A stretch of 64,000 nucleotides of DNA, taken from positions 114,088 through 178,087 of the forward strand of contig CAJNYU010001832.1 of assembly GCA_905331475.1 (NCBI GenBank). Direction: 5' to 3'. A program made the position numbers and the translations under genes. The notes below the pieces were generated by a model. It had not been told where the DNA came from. It made no database searches and saw only the letters and a list, made by a program, of their open reading frames with translations. Source of the stretch: Rotaria socialis. Taxonomy: Eukaryota; Rotifera; Eurotatoria; Philodinida; Philodinidae. Below are positions 1 to 12,404 of this stretch, in pieces (positions within the stretch are counted from its first letter, which is position 1; every line of letters begins with the position of its first letter).

Positions 1-1176
1 AACAGTTTAATCCTTCTATATTACTTCCTCACGACGTTACTTTGGGGAAAGTACAAAAATAAAGTAAGCAAAAAAGCCTTCGTAATATGTTCACAGCAGT
101 GGCCTTATTCTAAAATTCTGGAATTTTAGAATAGAGCCACGTCTCATTGGTTGTTTCAATTCATAGTACTTAATAACCAGAAACATTTTTTTCAACAAAA
201 ACACTAGATGTCGTTGTAGTAGTTTTCTTCCAAAAATGTTTTAAATTCCAGTCATTTCAAGAGAGAAACCATTCTTAAAAATAGTTCTTCCATCTGTTCA
301 AGGATTACGAAGATCAAGAGATATTGTACTTCGTCAAGCTTAACGTGTATAAACAGATCGACAAAGATGAACCACCTATAAATGTAAATAATTGAACATT
401 GCCAAAAGATGTACTTGTTCAGATTCGCATCCGCTCTATTTCGTTTCGTGCTATTTTTTTTCGCTGAATGGTAGTTATGCACTCAGATGACTTTTGCTTA
501 ACGGACAAAATATGTTTGATAAAGAGTTGATATGAAAGACATCGTCAGTCAGTGAAGACTAGTGAATAAATAACACTCTCAGCTAACTGTTATTTTTCAT
601 CAGTTTTCTATGGCTATTATAAGTTGAAGTTACCAAACGGCGTGCTTTTTGGCTATTTTTGCTATCGAAAGAATTAGTGTATTGTGATTGCGATGTACTG
701 TATTCTTTTGGTCAGTTCCAAAAATTTAATTTGGGAAAGTATGAATGAAATTTTGTTTTCTTAAACGACATTCAAAAAAACAAGCTATTGATTTTTTATA
801 GTTCGCTGCTTTCTTGGTCTATCTAAACAAGAATCTAAAGCATATTTTGAATCATCAAACAACTTTTGAGAATCATCATGAATTTATTCTGACAGGTGAA
901 GATACCTGCTAGGTACAAAAAAAAAGGTGGAAAATACATTGTGTAGAGCATAGTTTTAGAACATAGAATCAGCTGTCAGTCGTATTTCCTTGATCAATCG
1001 TTTGAAATTCATCGAAATAGTATGGCAGTTACTTACATCTGAGTTATTTAGACAAGCAATTAATGATATCTATTAAAAATAAATAGCTATCTAGTTGTAG
1101 ACTTGCTCTTGCATGAATACTATATCTTTCAATGTTGTAATTTTGTGAAGAAAACGCTTTTTTCTTGTCTTCTTAG
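1..1176. other. Probable long intron of the UBE3A-like gene; no exon seen
   Basis: The next exon starts at 1177 in the middle of a HECT domain, so this stretch is most simply intron. I looked for the codons of the expected preceding HECT segment (the conserved VDEGG-type region) and did not find them. It contains one near-perfect hairpin (99-140), listed separately. Confidence 0.5.
99..140. repeat. Near-perfect inverted repeat (hairpin)
   Basis: Bases 99-118 and 121-140 are reverse complements with two mismatches around a 2-base centre. The arms begin GTGGCC and end GAATTTTAG. It lies in probable intron and has no T-run or known motif that would make it a terminator. It may be the remnant of a small palindromic element. 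Confidence 0.7.
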
Positions 1177-3045
1177 CTATGTTTATGACAAATGAAGAAA
1201 CTCGTTGTTTATGGTTCAATCCATCGGCAGCCGAAGATCTCGATCGTGAATATACATTAATAGGCATGTTATTTGGTTTAGCTATATATAACTCAATTAT
1301 TCTTGATATACAATTTCCACCCATACTTTATCGTAAATTGCTGGGAAAATTTGGTACTTTTGAAGATCTTGCAACTTCACATCCAGTAGGTCGTTTTTTT
1401 CATAAGTAATTCTTAATCAATAAATTTCTATTTATTAGACTAGCTATAAAAGCCTAAAAAGTCTTTTAGCATTTAATGAAAAAGACGAAGGCATGACTGT
1501 TGAAGATGCATTTAGTTTAACATTTCAAGTTGCTATTACTGATGCAATCGGTTCACAATTACTCTTCGATTTAAAAGACGGTGGAGATACAATATCAGTA
1601 ACAAACGCTAACCGAGAGGTTATCATTCGAATTTTCTTTTTCCCTTTTCACAATTACCATTTTGAATTCTACCCTTTAGGAATTCGTACAGCTTTACAGT
1701 GATCTTTTGTTAAACAAAAGTATTCAAAGACAATTTGATCCGTTTTTTCACGGATTTTTATTGGTAACGCACGATAGTTCACTAAGAAAACTATTTCGAG
1801 CAGATGAAATCGATTTACTTGTTGCTGGCAGTCATGTACTTGATTTTAATCAACTTGCATTAGCTGCAGAATATGATGGTGGCTATTCAAAAGACAGTCC
1901 AACAATTAAGTAGGTCTTTTTATCATTATTTACATAATCTAATCTGTCTATCATTCGTTGCAAGCAATTTATTCGTCACATATAGAGATGCATCTGTTGA
2001 GTTCAGCAATGTTTCCCAACCTTAAATAGTTAGTGCTTTCTCCAGTAGATTTCTAGGTTTTTTTGTTTCTTTTCGATCATCGAATCCAGTCAACTTTACT
2101 ATCTAATCTTCCAGTCGACCTTCTGATTTATCGGGACACTTCCAAATGAATTAAGATGTATTATTGATACAATATAATCAATTAATTTTGACATAATTAA
2201 ATAGAATAAATTCTTGACTATTTTTTTTGGCTCCAAATCCGAAGCATAACTACATCTTAATTACAAACAGCATTTTTCTCAACTTAAATAAAAATAATAA
2301 CTATGAAAGTATGCCAGTTTTAAGAACATGTTTACGTGTTATTAAAATAGTAGATGCATGATAGAATCAATATTGAATTGATTATATCAATCAAATGAGT
2401 AGCGGAAAAAACTGTAACTTTAAACCACTGTTAGTTTCTACGTGTGAATGTCCTTACTTGGATTTAGTACATATCTATATATCTATATGTATATTGATTG
2501 ATAGTAACACATAAGATATAATATTTGTTGACATTTATTGCTATCGAAGTTTTTTTTCTTTCTTCCTTTTTTTATTATTTGTCGATGACCTCTTTTGCGA
2601 AGAATGTTCAATAATCTGTAATTATTTTGTATGATCAAATGACAGTGAAAATCAAGCACAGTTTCATATGTATTTAAAGAAAGTACTTGAATTCTTTGTT
2701 TATTTGTTTTAAATGTAGAAATTTTTGGACTGTTTTAATGACTTTTACTGATGAACAAAAAAGAAAATTTTTGCGTTTTACCACTGGTAGTGATCGTACT
2801 CCGTAAGTTCATTCTAGTTTATAATTCTTAAAAAAAAAAGCAAGATGAAAACTTCTCTCTTTAGCATTGGTGGTTTGGCTAGATTAAAACTAATTATATC
2901 TCGCAACGGTCCGGACACTGATCGTTTGCCAACAGCTCATACATGTTTCAATGCGCTTCTCCTTCCTGATTATTCATCAATTGAAAAATTACAAGAAAAA
3001 CTGTCTATAGCCATTGATAATGCCGAAGGATTTGGATTACGTTAA
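1177..3045 (+). CDS. UBE3A: UBE3A-type HECT E3 ubiquitin ligase, 3' part
   Basis: Five exons are seen: 1177-1385, 1439-1618, 1680-1909, 2719-2802 and 2865-3045, all with GT-AG introns and a continuous frame; the 5' part lies outside the window. The roughly 294 codons cover most of the HECT domain, from [17 protein letters not shown] to a terminal EGFGLR. The C-lobe carries the catalytic cysteine in TAHTCFN, which accepts ubiquitin from the E2 before transfer to substrate. [16 protein letters not shown] and [11 protein letters not shown] resemble UBE3A/E6AP more than HECTD2 or HERC proteins, as I remember them. UBE3A acts in cytosol and nucleus. The stop is followed by 1.5 kb without a gene. 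The symbol is an orthology inference from the HECT domain only; the diagnostic N-terminal AZUL zinc finger is not visible here. Confidence 0.85.
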
Positions 3046-4601
3046 AAGCGACAGAAAAGAAAAGCCCCAATCAATTATTTGTTCTTTCATATTTTTGATT
3101 TTCTCCCTAGAACCCTTTATTATAGTTATGGGTGTGCATTCGTAGATGTCTTTTTTTTTTGCTCTTCTCCTATTGTCAAATTCACTGTGATTGAACAATT
3201 CTCCTTTTTTTTTTGATAACTAAGAAACTGTGTGTGTGTATATTAAACGAAATTTTCTATTATATTCTAAAAGATTACAAAATGTTCAACTCTAATGAGA
3301 CATTCCGAAAGCATGCATGACGTTTAGAAAAATGTGCGTGTGACAAATCGCGTCAAAGTTAGGACAAATCCACTTGTTGTTGGCAGACCGACGACATTAT
3401 GATTGACGTTTACAGTGTATAGTTGAAACTTGCTGCGTGTCTCATTAAACAAGAAAAGATTGTTAAAAAAGAAGACGACGAAGAGAAAACGGTAAATTTC
3501 AAGTGTAAAACACATATATATATATATATATATAATATGCATAAAACAAAGAACACGCGAAATCTAATCGATTCATCTGTCATAAAATTTTTTGTGAAAG
3601 ATAACTTTCTTTTTGTTTTGTTCTTCTTATTCCAGCGAAAAAAGTCATTATTCGCTTGGTTACATTCACACGTGTCACATCAATTATACCTACTGTAGTC
3701 TTTATACTCATTGATGATCAAATTCATTTTCTATTTATTCAACGATTTAAAACTATATCTAGGTGTATGTTAGGGTTACTATAGTAAGGATGGAATATAT
3801 TGTTGAAATAAATTGAAATGATAAGCCTTTAACACGCGCTGGTTGTTCATTCAATTTGATGAGGAAAGAGAATGACATTCATTTTTGTTGGCGATACATC
3901 TGTCAATAAGAAACAACGATGAGATGTTTTCTGTTATTTAAAAGACGAAGAGTAAATAAAAATATGTATTAAAGATTCTCTCACCAATTGACTGATCTAC
4001 ATATTCAAATTGATTTTACGTTTTTTTCGATAGTTAATCTAACAATTTATTCCTGTTTTCCTTTTTGCTTTACTCAATCAATATATGTCAAAGATTTTCT
4101 TTCCTATTTTTTTTTTACACTGAATATGCGTGCCTGATTTGGTTGCAGTCAGAGAAGAAAAAAATATTTCATATCCGATGGTTCCTCTTATTAATCCCCA
4201 ATTTCAACATTGGTAGCCAGTGCAATAGCAGTAAATCTCTTTTTCTTCTCTCATTTCGTCGTCTCGTTTGTATGCCATATACCGCTCTCTGACATGTCAT
4301 ATAAGGGAAGAAGAAGAAATTGAAGAAGCTGATTCGTTGAAAGCAAAAGAAGAAGAAGAAAAAAAAGGAAGATTTCTTCTTTTTCTCAAATCTTTAACTC
4401 ATACGAACCAATGAGAGATTTTCTTTTGCTCTTTTTCTCTCTCTTTCCAACCACTCGAAATTAAGTTGATCGATGATGATGGTTGGTAGTGCTCTTTCAT
4501 TCGATCTCGACGCCTCGCGCTTGATTTACACCTCAAACACTTGACATTTTTTGCAAGACGACAACTCTTTTTTTTTGTCTTCTTTACTTGTTGGTTTAAT
4601 T
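3046..4601. other. Intergenic: UBE3A 3' side and NR2E3 5' side
   Basis: No gene is recognised. It includes an (AT)n run at about 3513-3533 and a purine-rich stretch (about 4306-4370, GAA-rich) followed directly by a pyrimidine-rich stretch. That arrangement could lie in the promoter of the nuclear receptor starting at 4602. No TATA box or other core element can be assigned. Confidence 0.5.
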
Positions 4602-6762
4602 ATGGACATGAATGAAAATAATAAAAAAAATAACAATAATAAATCAGCAAACAATGATGGTAAGTTATATATATTTTTATTATTATTGAAAAGTATTTTT
4701 TTAAGTTTCAAGTTTTTACTTTAACTCTTTCTATATCATTTTTCTCAATTTCCTCAATTTTCCCAAATCCTAAACCTTGTTCGACTGAAATCTAAGTGCG
4801 TGAGTAAATCTTTCGAACCGTAAACTGTCTAGTGAACAATGATTATCTTGAGACATTCACTTGTCGTTCTATTGTCGATGACATGTTCTCTTTTTTTCGA
4901 TTAGACTTTGCCTGTTCAATTGTTATTTGCACGATGATAATTCAATAGATTTCTTTCTAGAAATTGAGAATTGGAAGTTGACGACAACGACAGCACGTTA
5001 TCCAATTAAGCCTAAAAAACTTATCTTCTTTTTGCTCGATCGAATATTTCATATATATATAAAGAAAGAAAAAGGATGATGATGATGATGATGATGATGA
5101 TAATAATAATAATAATCATGCAGCGACGAAGTAGAACAAATTAGACGCACACATCACATCGATCTCGCTTTTTTCCTCTTCCTTCGCACAAGTGATCAAT
5201 GATTTGAAGACATCATGCTGAGTATGTGTTCACTCTGGCTAAATTAACATCGTTAAACTTGTCAAGCTATGTAGAAGCAGTACATAGACTCTATATAAAA
5301 TTAATCACATACACATCATCATTTTGAGTAGTGTTGTTGTTCTCATAAGGATGAATAAGAAAGAAGAGATGTGTGAGCGGCAAATCTTAATCTAAAAAAG
5401 GGAATGAAAAATGTAGAGAGAGAGAGAGAAATACCGAATTTGATTTGTATATTTATTCTTTGATTAGATTGTTCATCACCAAATGAAACAAGTCCAACAA
5501 TCAATGATGATGATAATAGTAATCATAGTAGTCTCGAAAGTAATAATGATGAACAACAACAACAACTTGCTCAACCAAAAGAAGAACCAAATTTAAATTA
5601 TTATAATACTTTAGTACCTCCTAAAACAGCTTCAAATGCTGAAAATCCGTTTGGTATTCTTTCAATGTGTTTACCATCATCATCATCAGCATCATCTTCA
5701 TCGTCATCAAAGATGGTTCGACCTCATTCATTTGCAAATCATCGTTTTGCAGTTGTTCAACCATATCCAATCTCTCCTCATGCTTATTTTGCTAATATGG
5801 CTAAATATACAGAAGCAGCTGCAGCGGCTGTTGTTGCTGAACAACAACGTAATCAGCAGGCTGTTAAGTTAGCTGCAGCAGCGGCTGCGGCTGCTGTTGG
5901 AGCTGTAGGAACCAATACGATTTCATCAAATCATAATATTGGAAATAATTTAATTTGTGCAGTTTGCGGCGATATTTCAAGTGGGAAACATTATGGAATA
6001 TTAGCATGTAATGGTTGTAGTGGTTTTTTTAAACGAAGTGTTAGGCGAAAATTAATTTATCGGTAAAAATTGTTTTTCATTTAAGTAAGAAAACATCATT
6101 TGCATTATTCAGATGTCAAGCTAATACAGGAATGTGTATTGTCGATAAAGCACATCGTAATCAATGTCAAGCTTGTCGACTTAAAAAAGTAATCGAAATT
6201 AATAAGATATGGATGTATTAATTTTTTTTGTATGGTGTACCTTTTTTTTAGTGTTTACAAATGGGTATGATAAAAGAAGGTAAATTTTTGTTCAATGTGG
6301 ATTGAAAGAAAAGAACTAACACAAATTTATATTTTTTGTTTTAAGCGGTACAAAATGAACGTCAACCACGTAATAGTGCTCAAGTTCGTGCTGATTCAAT
6401 TGATTTTAATTGCGATGGCAATGGTACAACAGTCTCAGTTATGCATCATCGACCAACAAATTCAAATCCACCTTCATCACCTGGTGAAGGTAGTACATCA
6501 TCAATTAAACAAGATGGTAAATAAGAAAATAAAATAAAGATGTTTTTTCAAAANAAGACATAACTCGTATAAATTTATATTCTATTATTAGATGAATGCG
6601 ATTTATCAACATCACAAGTATTTTCAAATGAAACAGATGATCAAATATCTGCAACATCAGCACAAATACTTTTGATGATTGTTAAATGGATTCGTAATTT
6701 GCCAACATTTTCAAGTTTACCTTTTCGTGATCAGGTATGATTTATTTGTATACATACAATAC

Positions 6763-6799
<37 letters not shown>

Positions 6800-7738
6800 C
6801 AAAAGAAACAAGTTCAAATAATGTTTTTCTATTGACATATTCTAATCCTGAAATATCATGTCATTTGAAAAACGTGAACATCTTTTGATGAACTCGATAC
6901 ATATCGTTGTCTATTCAAATAATCAAATGATGAAAGAAGGATCAAGAAATAAATAAATTCACATTCAATCAACATAAGAGTGATAATAAGATGAACTAAA
7001 AATGGTCAAGTAGAAGAGATTTAGAAGTATCATAGTTAATCTTCAAGAACGAAAAAAGAAGAAGAAAAAAAAGAAAATTAGTTTTCCCATCTGTCAAGTA
7101 AATTTCTTTCGTTTTTCTTTTCTAGTTGATTTTATTGGAAGAATCTTGGTCAGAATTATTTCTTCTTTGGGCAATACAATGTTCAACATCATTAGATAAT
7201 GGTGGACCACTTTTTACAACAGCACTTAATCGTTATCAATTAGAAAATGAAAATGGCAAATCTATTTATCGTTTATTAAATGATATTTTATATCGTTTTA
7301 AACAATTAAAACTTGATCCAATTGAATTTGCTTGTTTAAAAGCCATCGTTCTTTTTCGTTTCGGTAATAATGAAAATTTTCTTTTTACAAAAAAATCAAC
7401 CGCAAATCTGTTTTTTTTTCATCTTTTCTTTCGCTTTAATTAGATATTCGATCATTAAGAGAATCAAAAATGGTTGAAAATCTACAAGATCAAGCACAAA
7501 TAACATTGGCTCAATTTACACAAATTCATAATTCAACACAACCAACTCGGTAAAATAATTTGATTTCATTCAATTTGAATGCAATGTAAAATTTCATTTT
7601 CTTAGTTTTGGTCGATTGCTTTTAACATTGCCATTACTGCGAAGTATTCCATCATTATTAATAGAAAAAACTTATTTTGCACGTACGATGGGAAATACAT
7701 CGATGTCGAAATTACTTGCAGATATGTTCAAAAGTTAA
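4602..7738 (+). CDS. NR2E3: Nuclear receptor of the NR2E3 / fax-1 / Hr51 group
   Basis: Nine exons: 4602-4659, 5468-6062, 6113-6188, 6252-6279, 6346-6516, 6592-6734, 7126-7363, 7444-7549 and 7606-7738, giving 515 aa in one frame. The N-terminus is Asn/Gln/Ser/Ala-rich low complexity (residues 1-178). The DNA-binding domain starts at [14 protein letters not shown], with P-box [11 protein letters not shown] and second finger [18 protein letters not shown], then [19 protein letters not shown]. The AVQNERQPR extension and SGFF P-box mark the photoreceptor-specific receptor group rather than tailless. The ligand-binding domain has the signature [23 protein letters not shown] and ends [15 protein letters not shown]. 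These are nuclear transcription factors of neurons and photoreceptors. AATAAA occurs at 7758, 20 bases after the stop. Exon 4 is only 28 bases. The undetermined base 6554 lies in an intron. Confidence 0.93.
5075..5116. repeat. (GAT)n/(AAT)n microsatellite in NR2E3 intron 1
   Basis: Uninterrupted GAT triplets run into AAT triplets inside the 808-base first intron of the nuclear receptor. The rest of that intron shows no recognised exon. Confidence 0.9.
6770..6797. repeat. (AT)n microsatellite in NR2E3 intron
   Basis: A dinucleotide AT tract near the start of the 391-base intron that splits the ligand-binding domain. Confidence 0.9.
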
Positions 7739-10700
7739 CAATTGTACAGAACTAATGAATAAATATTATGAGTGATTGTTGTGTTACAGTCTCTTTAATT
7801 GTCCTCTTTTTTTTTCATTTCGTTTCGTTTTCGTTTCTTTTTTTTTTCTTCTTTTTTCGTTTATTGACCATATGCATGCCATGCACATTCTCTTATTATG
7901 ATTATTATTATTAATCGAAAAAATTTTAATGTTGAAAAGATTTTATTGTCTGAATTGAGATTTCTGAAATTCTTTTTTTTTGTTGAGTGAAGTTTGCTGC
8001 GATGTACTAAGATATTGAGATCAATTATAAGACGTGTATGAACAAATTTCTTTCATAAAACTAATGAATAATATATATATATATATTTAGTCTTGAATGT
8101 TTTTTGATTATAATGTTCATTTTCAGTTTATTGTATTGAAACATGCTAAAATAATTACCAGAAAATGAATGAATTAAATTTGCTATGGTTAAAATCGTGC
8201 TTTGTTTCAATTAATTTGATTTTAAAAATAAATAGAATTAGAGAATATCTTCAATCATATGAGTGCGATGAATGTTCAATGCAGCAGAACAACAAAAAAG
8301 ACGATGTTGTCAGCATGTATAATAAGATATACACGCACAGTTGTCGCTTGTATGCGAATCAAAATAGACGAAGAAAGAGTTACAGTTTTAATCGTTTTAT
8401 TGATCATATTACAAAACAAGTAAGTTAGAAAGTCTAGCAATTCAATCTAATCCTGTTTAATATAAAGAATTTGTGTAGATGAAATCATAAGAAGAAAATA
8501 GTTTATGCCGTTTGATATAGGAATATAGGATGATTGGTCTACATGAAGAGTAATTCGATGCCATAGTTTATTTGGAGATGAATAAATGTTGTATTTCATA
8601 GTAGTATGAATGATGATACTGATAATTGAAAATTATAAATGTGTTAAAATGTAGATTAGCTGTTTTATCAAAACCTGAAACAATGACTGAAACTACGAGC
8701 AGTACCTACATTAATGCTTATTTCAATAAGATGACTCTTAGAAAAGTTGCAATATTAATGATTAATGCGTTCAAAGCATCGTTATCATTTCTTGATAGCT
8801 AAGAAGAATTGGAAGTAAGTTAATAGCGAATGTGTATTTTCTTCAATTGTAAAATCCACGATAAAGGAATCTGGAATGATTCATCAATTTATTGTTTACG
8901 ATAGTGCTATATGATTTAGGGCCAATAAATGATGACTATGGTGCCCAATGATAAGCTTGTTTATCAAATTGCTATAATAAATTGGTTTTCAAACAATCAA
9001 TGCAAATTTTAATAAAAACAAACATACATAATCAAAGTTCAGATTGAAAACTGTTCGTAAAATTGGTTGACACGAACTTATTTGACTGTTACAATCTTCT
9101 TCTTTATTTCGACTTCTTCTTCTTGTTATTATTACATTCGCACAAGACATTAACACTCACTTAAATAGAATAGATACGAGAAGAAGAATGGGATGATTGT
9201 AAATGTGATAGAATGAAACCGAGAGAAGAAGAGAGAACATACTTATGGCAGGACAGATATTTCCTGGCATAACATTGACGTTGACTGTTTTTTCGATTTT
9301 AATTGGTCTTTTCAGCGAAAACATTTTATTTTCGTTGCTGAAGATTTACTTGACGTTGATTTATTAGGCCTAAAAAAATGTGCTGATTCGTTGTCGGAAC
9401 AAATTCTAATAAATTTTCTAATCGGAAGGAACATTCCTCAGTAAGCGAACGATTAACTGAATTTTCAGTTACAAACGAGCAGTTCTCATTAGTTTTGTGA
9501 CTAAAACGGTTGTCAACATGTAATAATCTTTCTAAAAAAAACTGTATATGAAAGTGCGGATAGTCAACTGCGTCGCGTATGGTTTAAAACCTGTCTGATA
9601 AATTCATTGAATCTACACATGGGAAAAGAATTTATGTTCCATAGGTTATCGATATTTTGCTAAAAAACCCAAAACCCAAAATGGTTCCGAATATGACATG
9701 TGTAAAATGTAATACAACAGCAACAAGTTTTGCAGATTTTTCAGTCATAGTACGTGATGAACAATATTTGTTGTTTCTTTTGTTCTGATAATGCATTGTC
9801 AGTCACAATAAATGCTCATTATTTTTACGCCTAAGCAATCAACGGCAAGTAAATCTTCATATAAAAAATAGACTAATTGGAATCCGTTATTATTTAGTCA
9901 ACGTCAAGTAAGTCCGTGTCAAGTAAATCATGCATACGGTAAAAATATATTCTTTCCTTTCTATGTGTGCATGTAATCACTTGACATCTTCTCTGCCGAT
10001 GAAGAATATTTTACAGATAAAACTTTCATCATACGTTGCTGTCACATTTTTATGTTTTAGTTGTATCTGATGGATAGTTGATTATTCACATTTCCATTAA
10101 CCGTCGAGACCGATTTTTAAGATCTATCAAAATATTGCAGCAGTTGTATTCTTGACAAAAGTAAGAAGATCGATTGTTATTATAAAAATTTTACTTATTC
10201 ATAGATATAAAATACCTATCAGCTTATCTATTCACGAACAGATAGATTTTCGGATGCAAAAAAGTCTAATGAACGTATTATTTTAACGTGTCTATAATCA
10301 GTCATTATTTGCACCATGCCATTGAAAACATTTTTCAAAGTCACAAATCGTTGTTTTTATTTAGTAGCAGTCATTTACTTTGATTTAAAAGAAATAATCG
10401 ACAAGGATAAATTTGAAAATTCGAGTTAGTAAACGTTATATACTATGTGGTGATTTTATTTCAAGCAATATCGATATTAATGTAATATAGAAATAATAAA
10501 TACCATTTCAGTTAGTAAACTGTGTTCGATAGATTACAAAATAATTTAGATGAATAGTTTAAAATAACCTAATTGACATAAAATGATCCAAATTTTCGGA
10601 TATTTTTCAAGGCCACAAATACGCTTTATTATTTTTTGTGCAGGGTCTCACATTTTTTTGTTTGCTGTTGACACTAAAATGTGGTGTTTTGTTTTTAAAA

Positions 10701-11177
10701 CCTGTATACAATGAATAAGAAGATCGACATTTACATTGATCCTCATTGTTTTTATACATTGTAGTATTTTATTTTATTTTCCAAATAATTGTCTTTATCT
10801 ATTGTATGTAAAGCCGTTGTTACATTCTTTACTAAGAACAAGTAGCTATACATGTATTCATAGACCTTTTTCTTCTCATTCTCCGTTTGTTTCTTACACA
10901 AACTTATTTATGTGTAGCATATAGAAAAGTTCCGCTCGTCAAAATCGTTATTTGTCGTTCTTTTTTTTGTTCTTTTGCTTTACTCCTTCTGTCTACTTCA
11001 ATCATTTTGGTTGATTAAAACGAAACACATGCTTCCGTAACATACATCAATCTTGTTAAAAAAAAGAAGAAAAGAAAAGGTGAATTAAAAATATATTTCA
11101 TCTAGTCGTTGCCCATTTTTTAATAATGAATAGAAAAAGAAAATAATTCCAATAGATTTTATCAACATACATATCCA
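7739..11177. other. Gene-poor stretch with at most relic exons
   Basis: No complete gene is recognised across 3.4 kb. An open frame at 8165-8419 (85 codons, ends at a good CAA|GTAAGT donor) and a short one at about 8655-8802 have no recognised homology. A better exon candidate at 9316-9440 is listed separately. The remainder is AT-rich without visible repeats. Confidence 0.5.
9316..9440 (+). pseudogene. Possible stray exon resembling the end of a BTB domain
   Basis: A 125-base open segment flanked by TTTTCAG and GTAAGC. Read from 9316, its 41 codons give FVAEDLLDVDLLGLKKC followed by ADSLSEQILINF. This recalls the segment at the end of BTB/POZ domains (adenine-free pattern: alternating A-D-x-L-x-I-x-x-L-K-x-x-C helices). 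A complete BTB gene lies 1.7 kb downstream. I see no matching upstream BTB half, so this may be the relic of a duplicated BTB gene, an isolated exon of a gene I cannot assemble, or chance. Confidence 0.3.
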
Positions 11178-12404
11178 ATGGTGTCATCATCAACGTCGTC
11201 ATCGATACCAGAACTACTTCGATTATCATCAATATTACCTTCACCATTAGATTATTTTACTGATTCATCGAAAATTCTTAAACCTGACGTTATCTTAGTA
11301 GTTGAAAAAGAAAAATTTTATTGCCATCGATTATTATTATCATTAGTATCACCTGTATTTAGTCGAATGTTCGATGGTGAATTTAAAGAACATGATGCTC
11401 ATGAAATCGTATTAGAAGGTAAAACAAGTGAAAGTATACTTGAATTATTAAAATATATTTATCCACAATTTCATGGAAAAATTACAAATGATAATGTAGA
11501 AGATTTTCTTTTATTAGCTGATGAATATATGATTGACTATCTTAAACAACCATGTAGAGATTTTTTAATGAAACAACTGAAACTCTTTAAATTTGTTTCA
11601 CTTCCTACACAAACAAAAATTGAACAAGTGATTACAGAAAATTGCTGTTTTGAATGATTTTCATTGTATGTATTCATTTTATTTTAGCCATCCATGAAAT
11701 TGAAAAGTTTTCATGCTAGTGAGTCTGCACTTGATTCATCTCAACATCAAGATATTGAATCATTAATTCGTCATAATCATAATACAACTAGCGTCTCTTC
11801 ATTACGTCAATTAACATCTAATACTCGTCGTCATACAGCTAAATCTACATCAAATTATTCGAAATCAAATGATAGAACCGGATCATCATCAAATAATAAT
11901 AGTCATCATCATCGTTATGTACTTTTTCTTGATAAGACTCGATTACCAAATTTCTTTGATGCACATAATACTTCCATTTCATTTACTACTATTGACGTTG
12001 AGTTATGGCTACGTCGTTTACGTATTCTATACCGCATTGATAAAACCCGTTATTATGGTGAAGTTATTGATTACATATTGAGTATTCTACAATTCATACC
12101 AGCTATTTCACTATTTACTTTCATGCATAGTACCCTAGACACTTGTTCAATTGATGATATTATATTAAATGATATAGCTCGTGCAAGAATGTGCATACTT
12201 GAAGAATGGGCTACTGACGGTGATCCTTATCGGATAGTTAATTTGACTGATTTTTATCGAACGCTATCACCTAATATTTTTGCTACTACCGATCAACAAC
12301 AATCACTAACTAATTCTACAAATTTGATTAACGATGAAGAAAATTCTTTTCGTGAAACTATACTAATAACCAGTGATTTAGAGGCAACTCATCTAGGTTC
12401 TTAG
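11178..12404 (+). CDS. BTB/POZ domain protein
   Basis: Two exons, 11178-11627 and 11688-12404, with a 60-base GT-AG intron, give 388 aa. After a Ser-rich leader, a BTB domain spans about residues 34-135. It has the usual order: DVILVVEKEKFYCHRLLLS, then VSPVFSRMFDGEFKEH, ILELLKYIYP and FLLLADEYMIDYLKQPC. BTB domains dimerise and often recruit Cullin-3. Beyond it is a basic Ser/Asn/His-rich linker and a C-terminal helical region (about 225-345) that may be a BACK-like helix set. I see no kelch repeats, MATH domain or zinc fingers. Reading through the intron gives an early stop after NCCFE, so splicing at CAA|GTGATT is inferred from frame continuity. An AG acceptor motif lies at 11154-11155, shortly before the ATG. 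The subfamily cannot be named. Confidence 0.8.

Noticed and set aside
1177-3045. Assignment as HECTD2 or HERC3/4
   Set aside because: These relatives differ at the [16 protein letters not shown] and [11 protein letters not shown] blocks, which fit UBE3A better as recalled.
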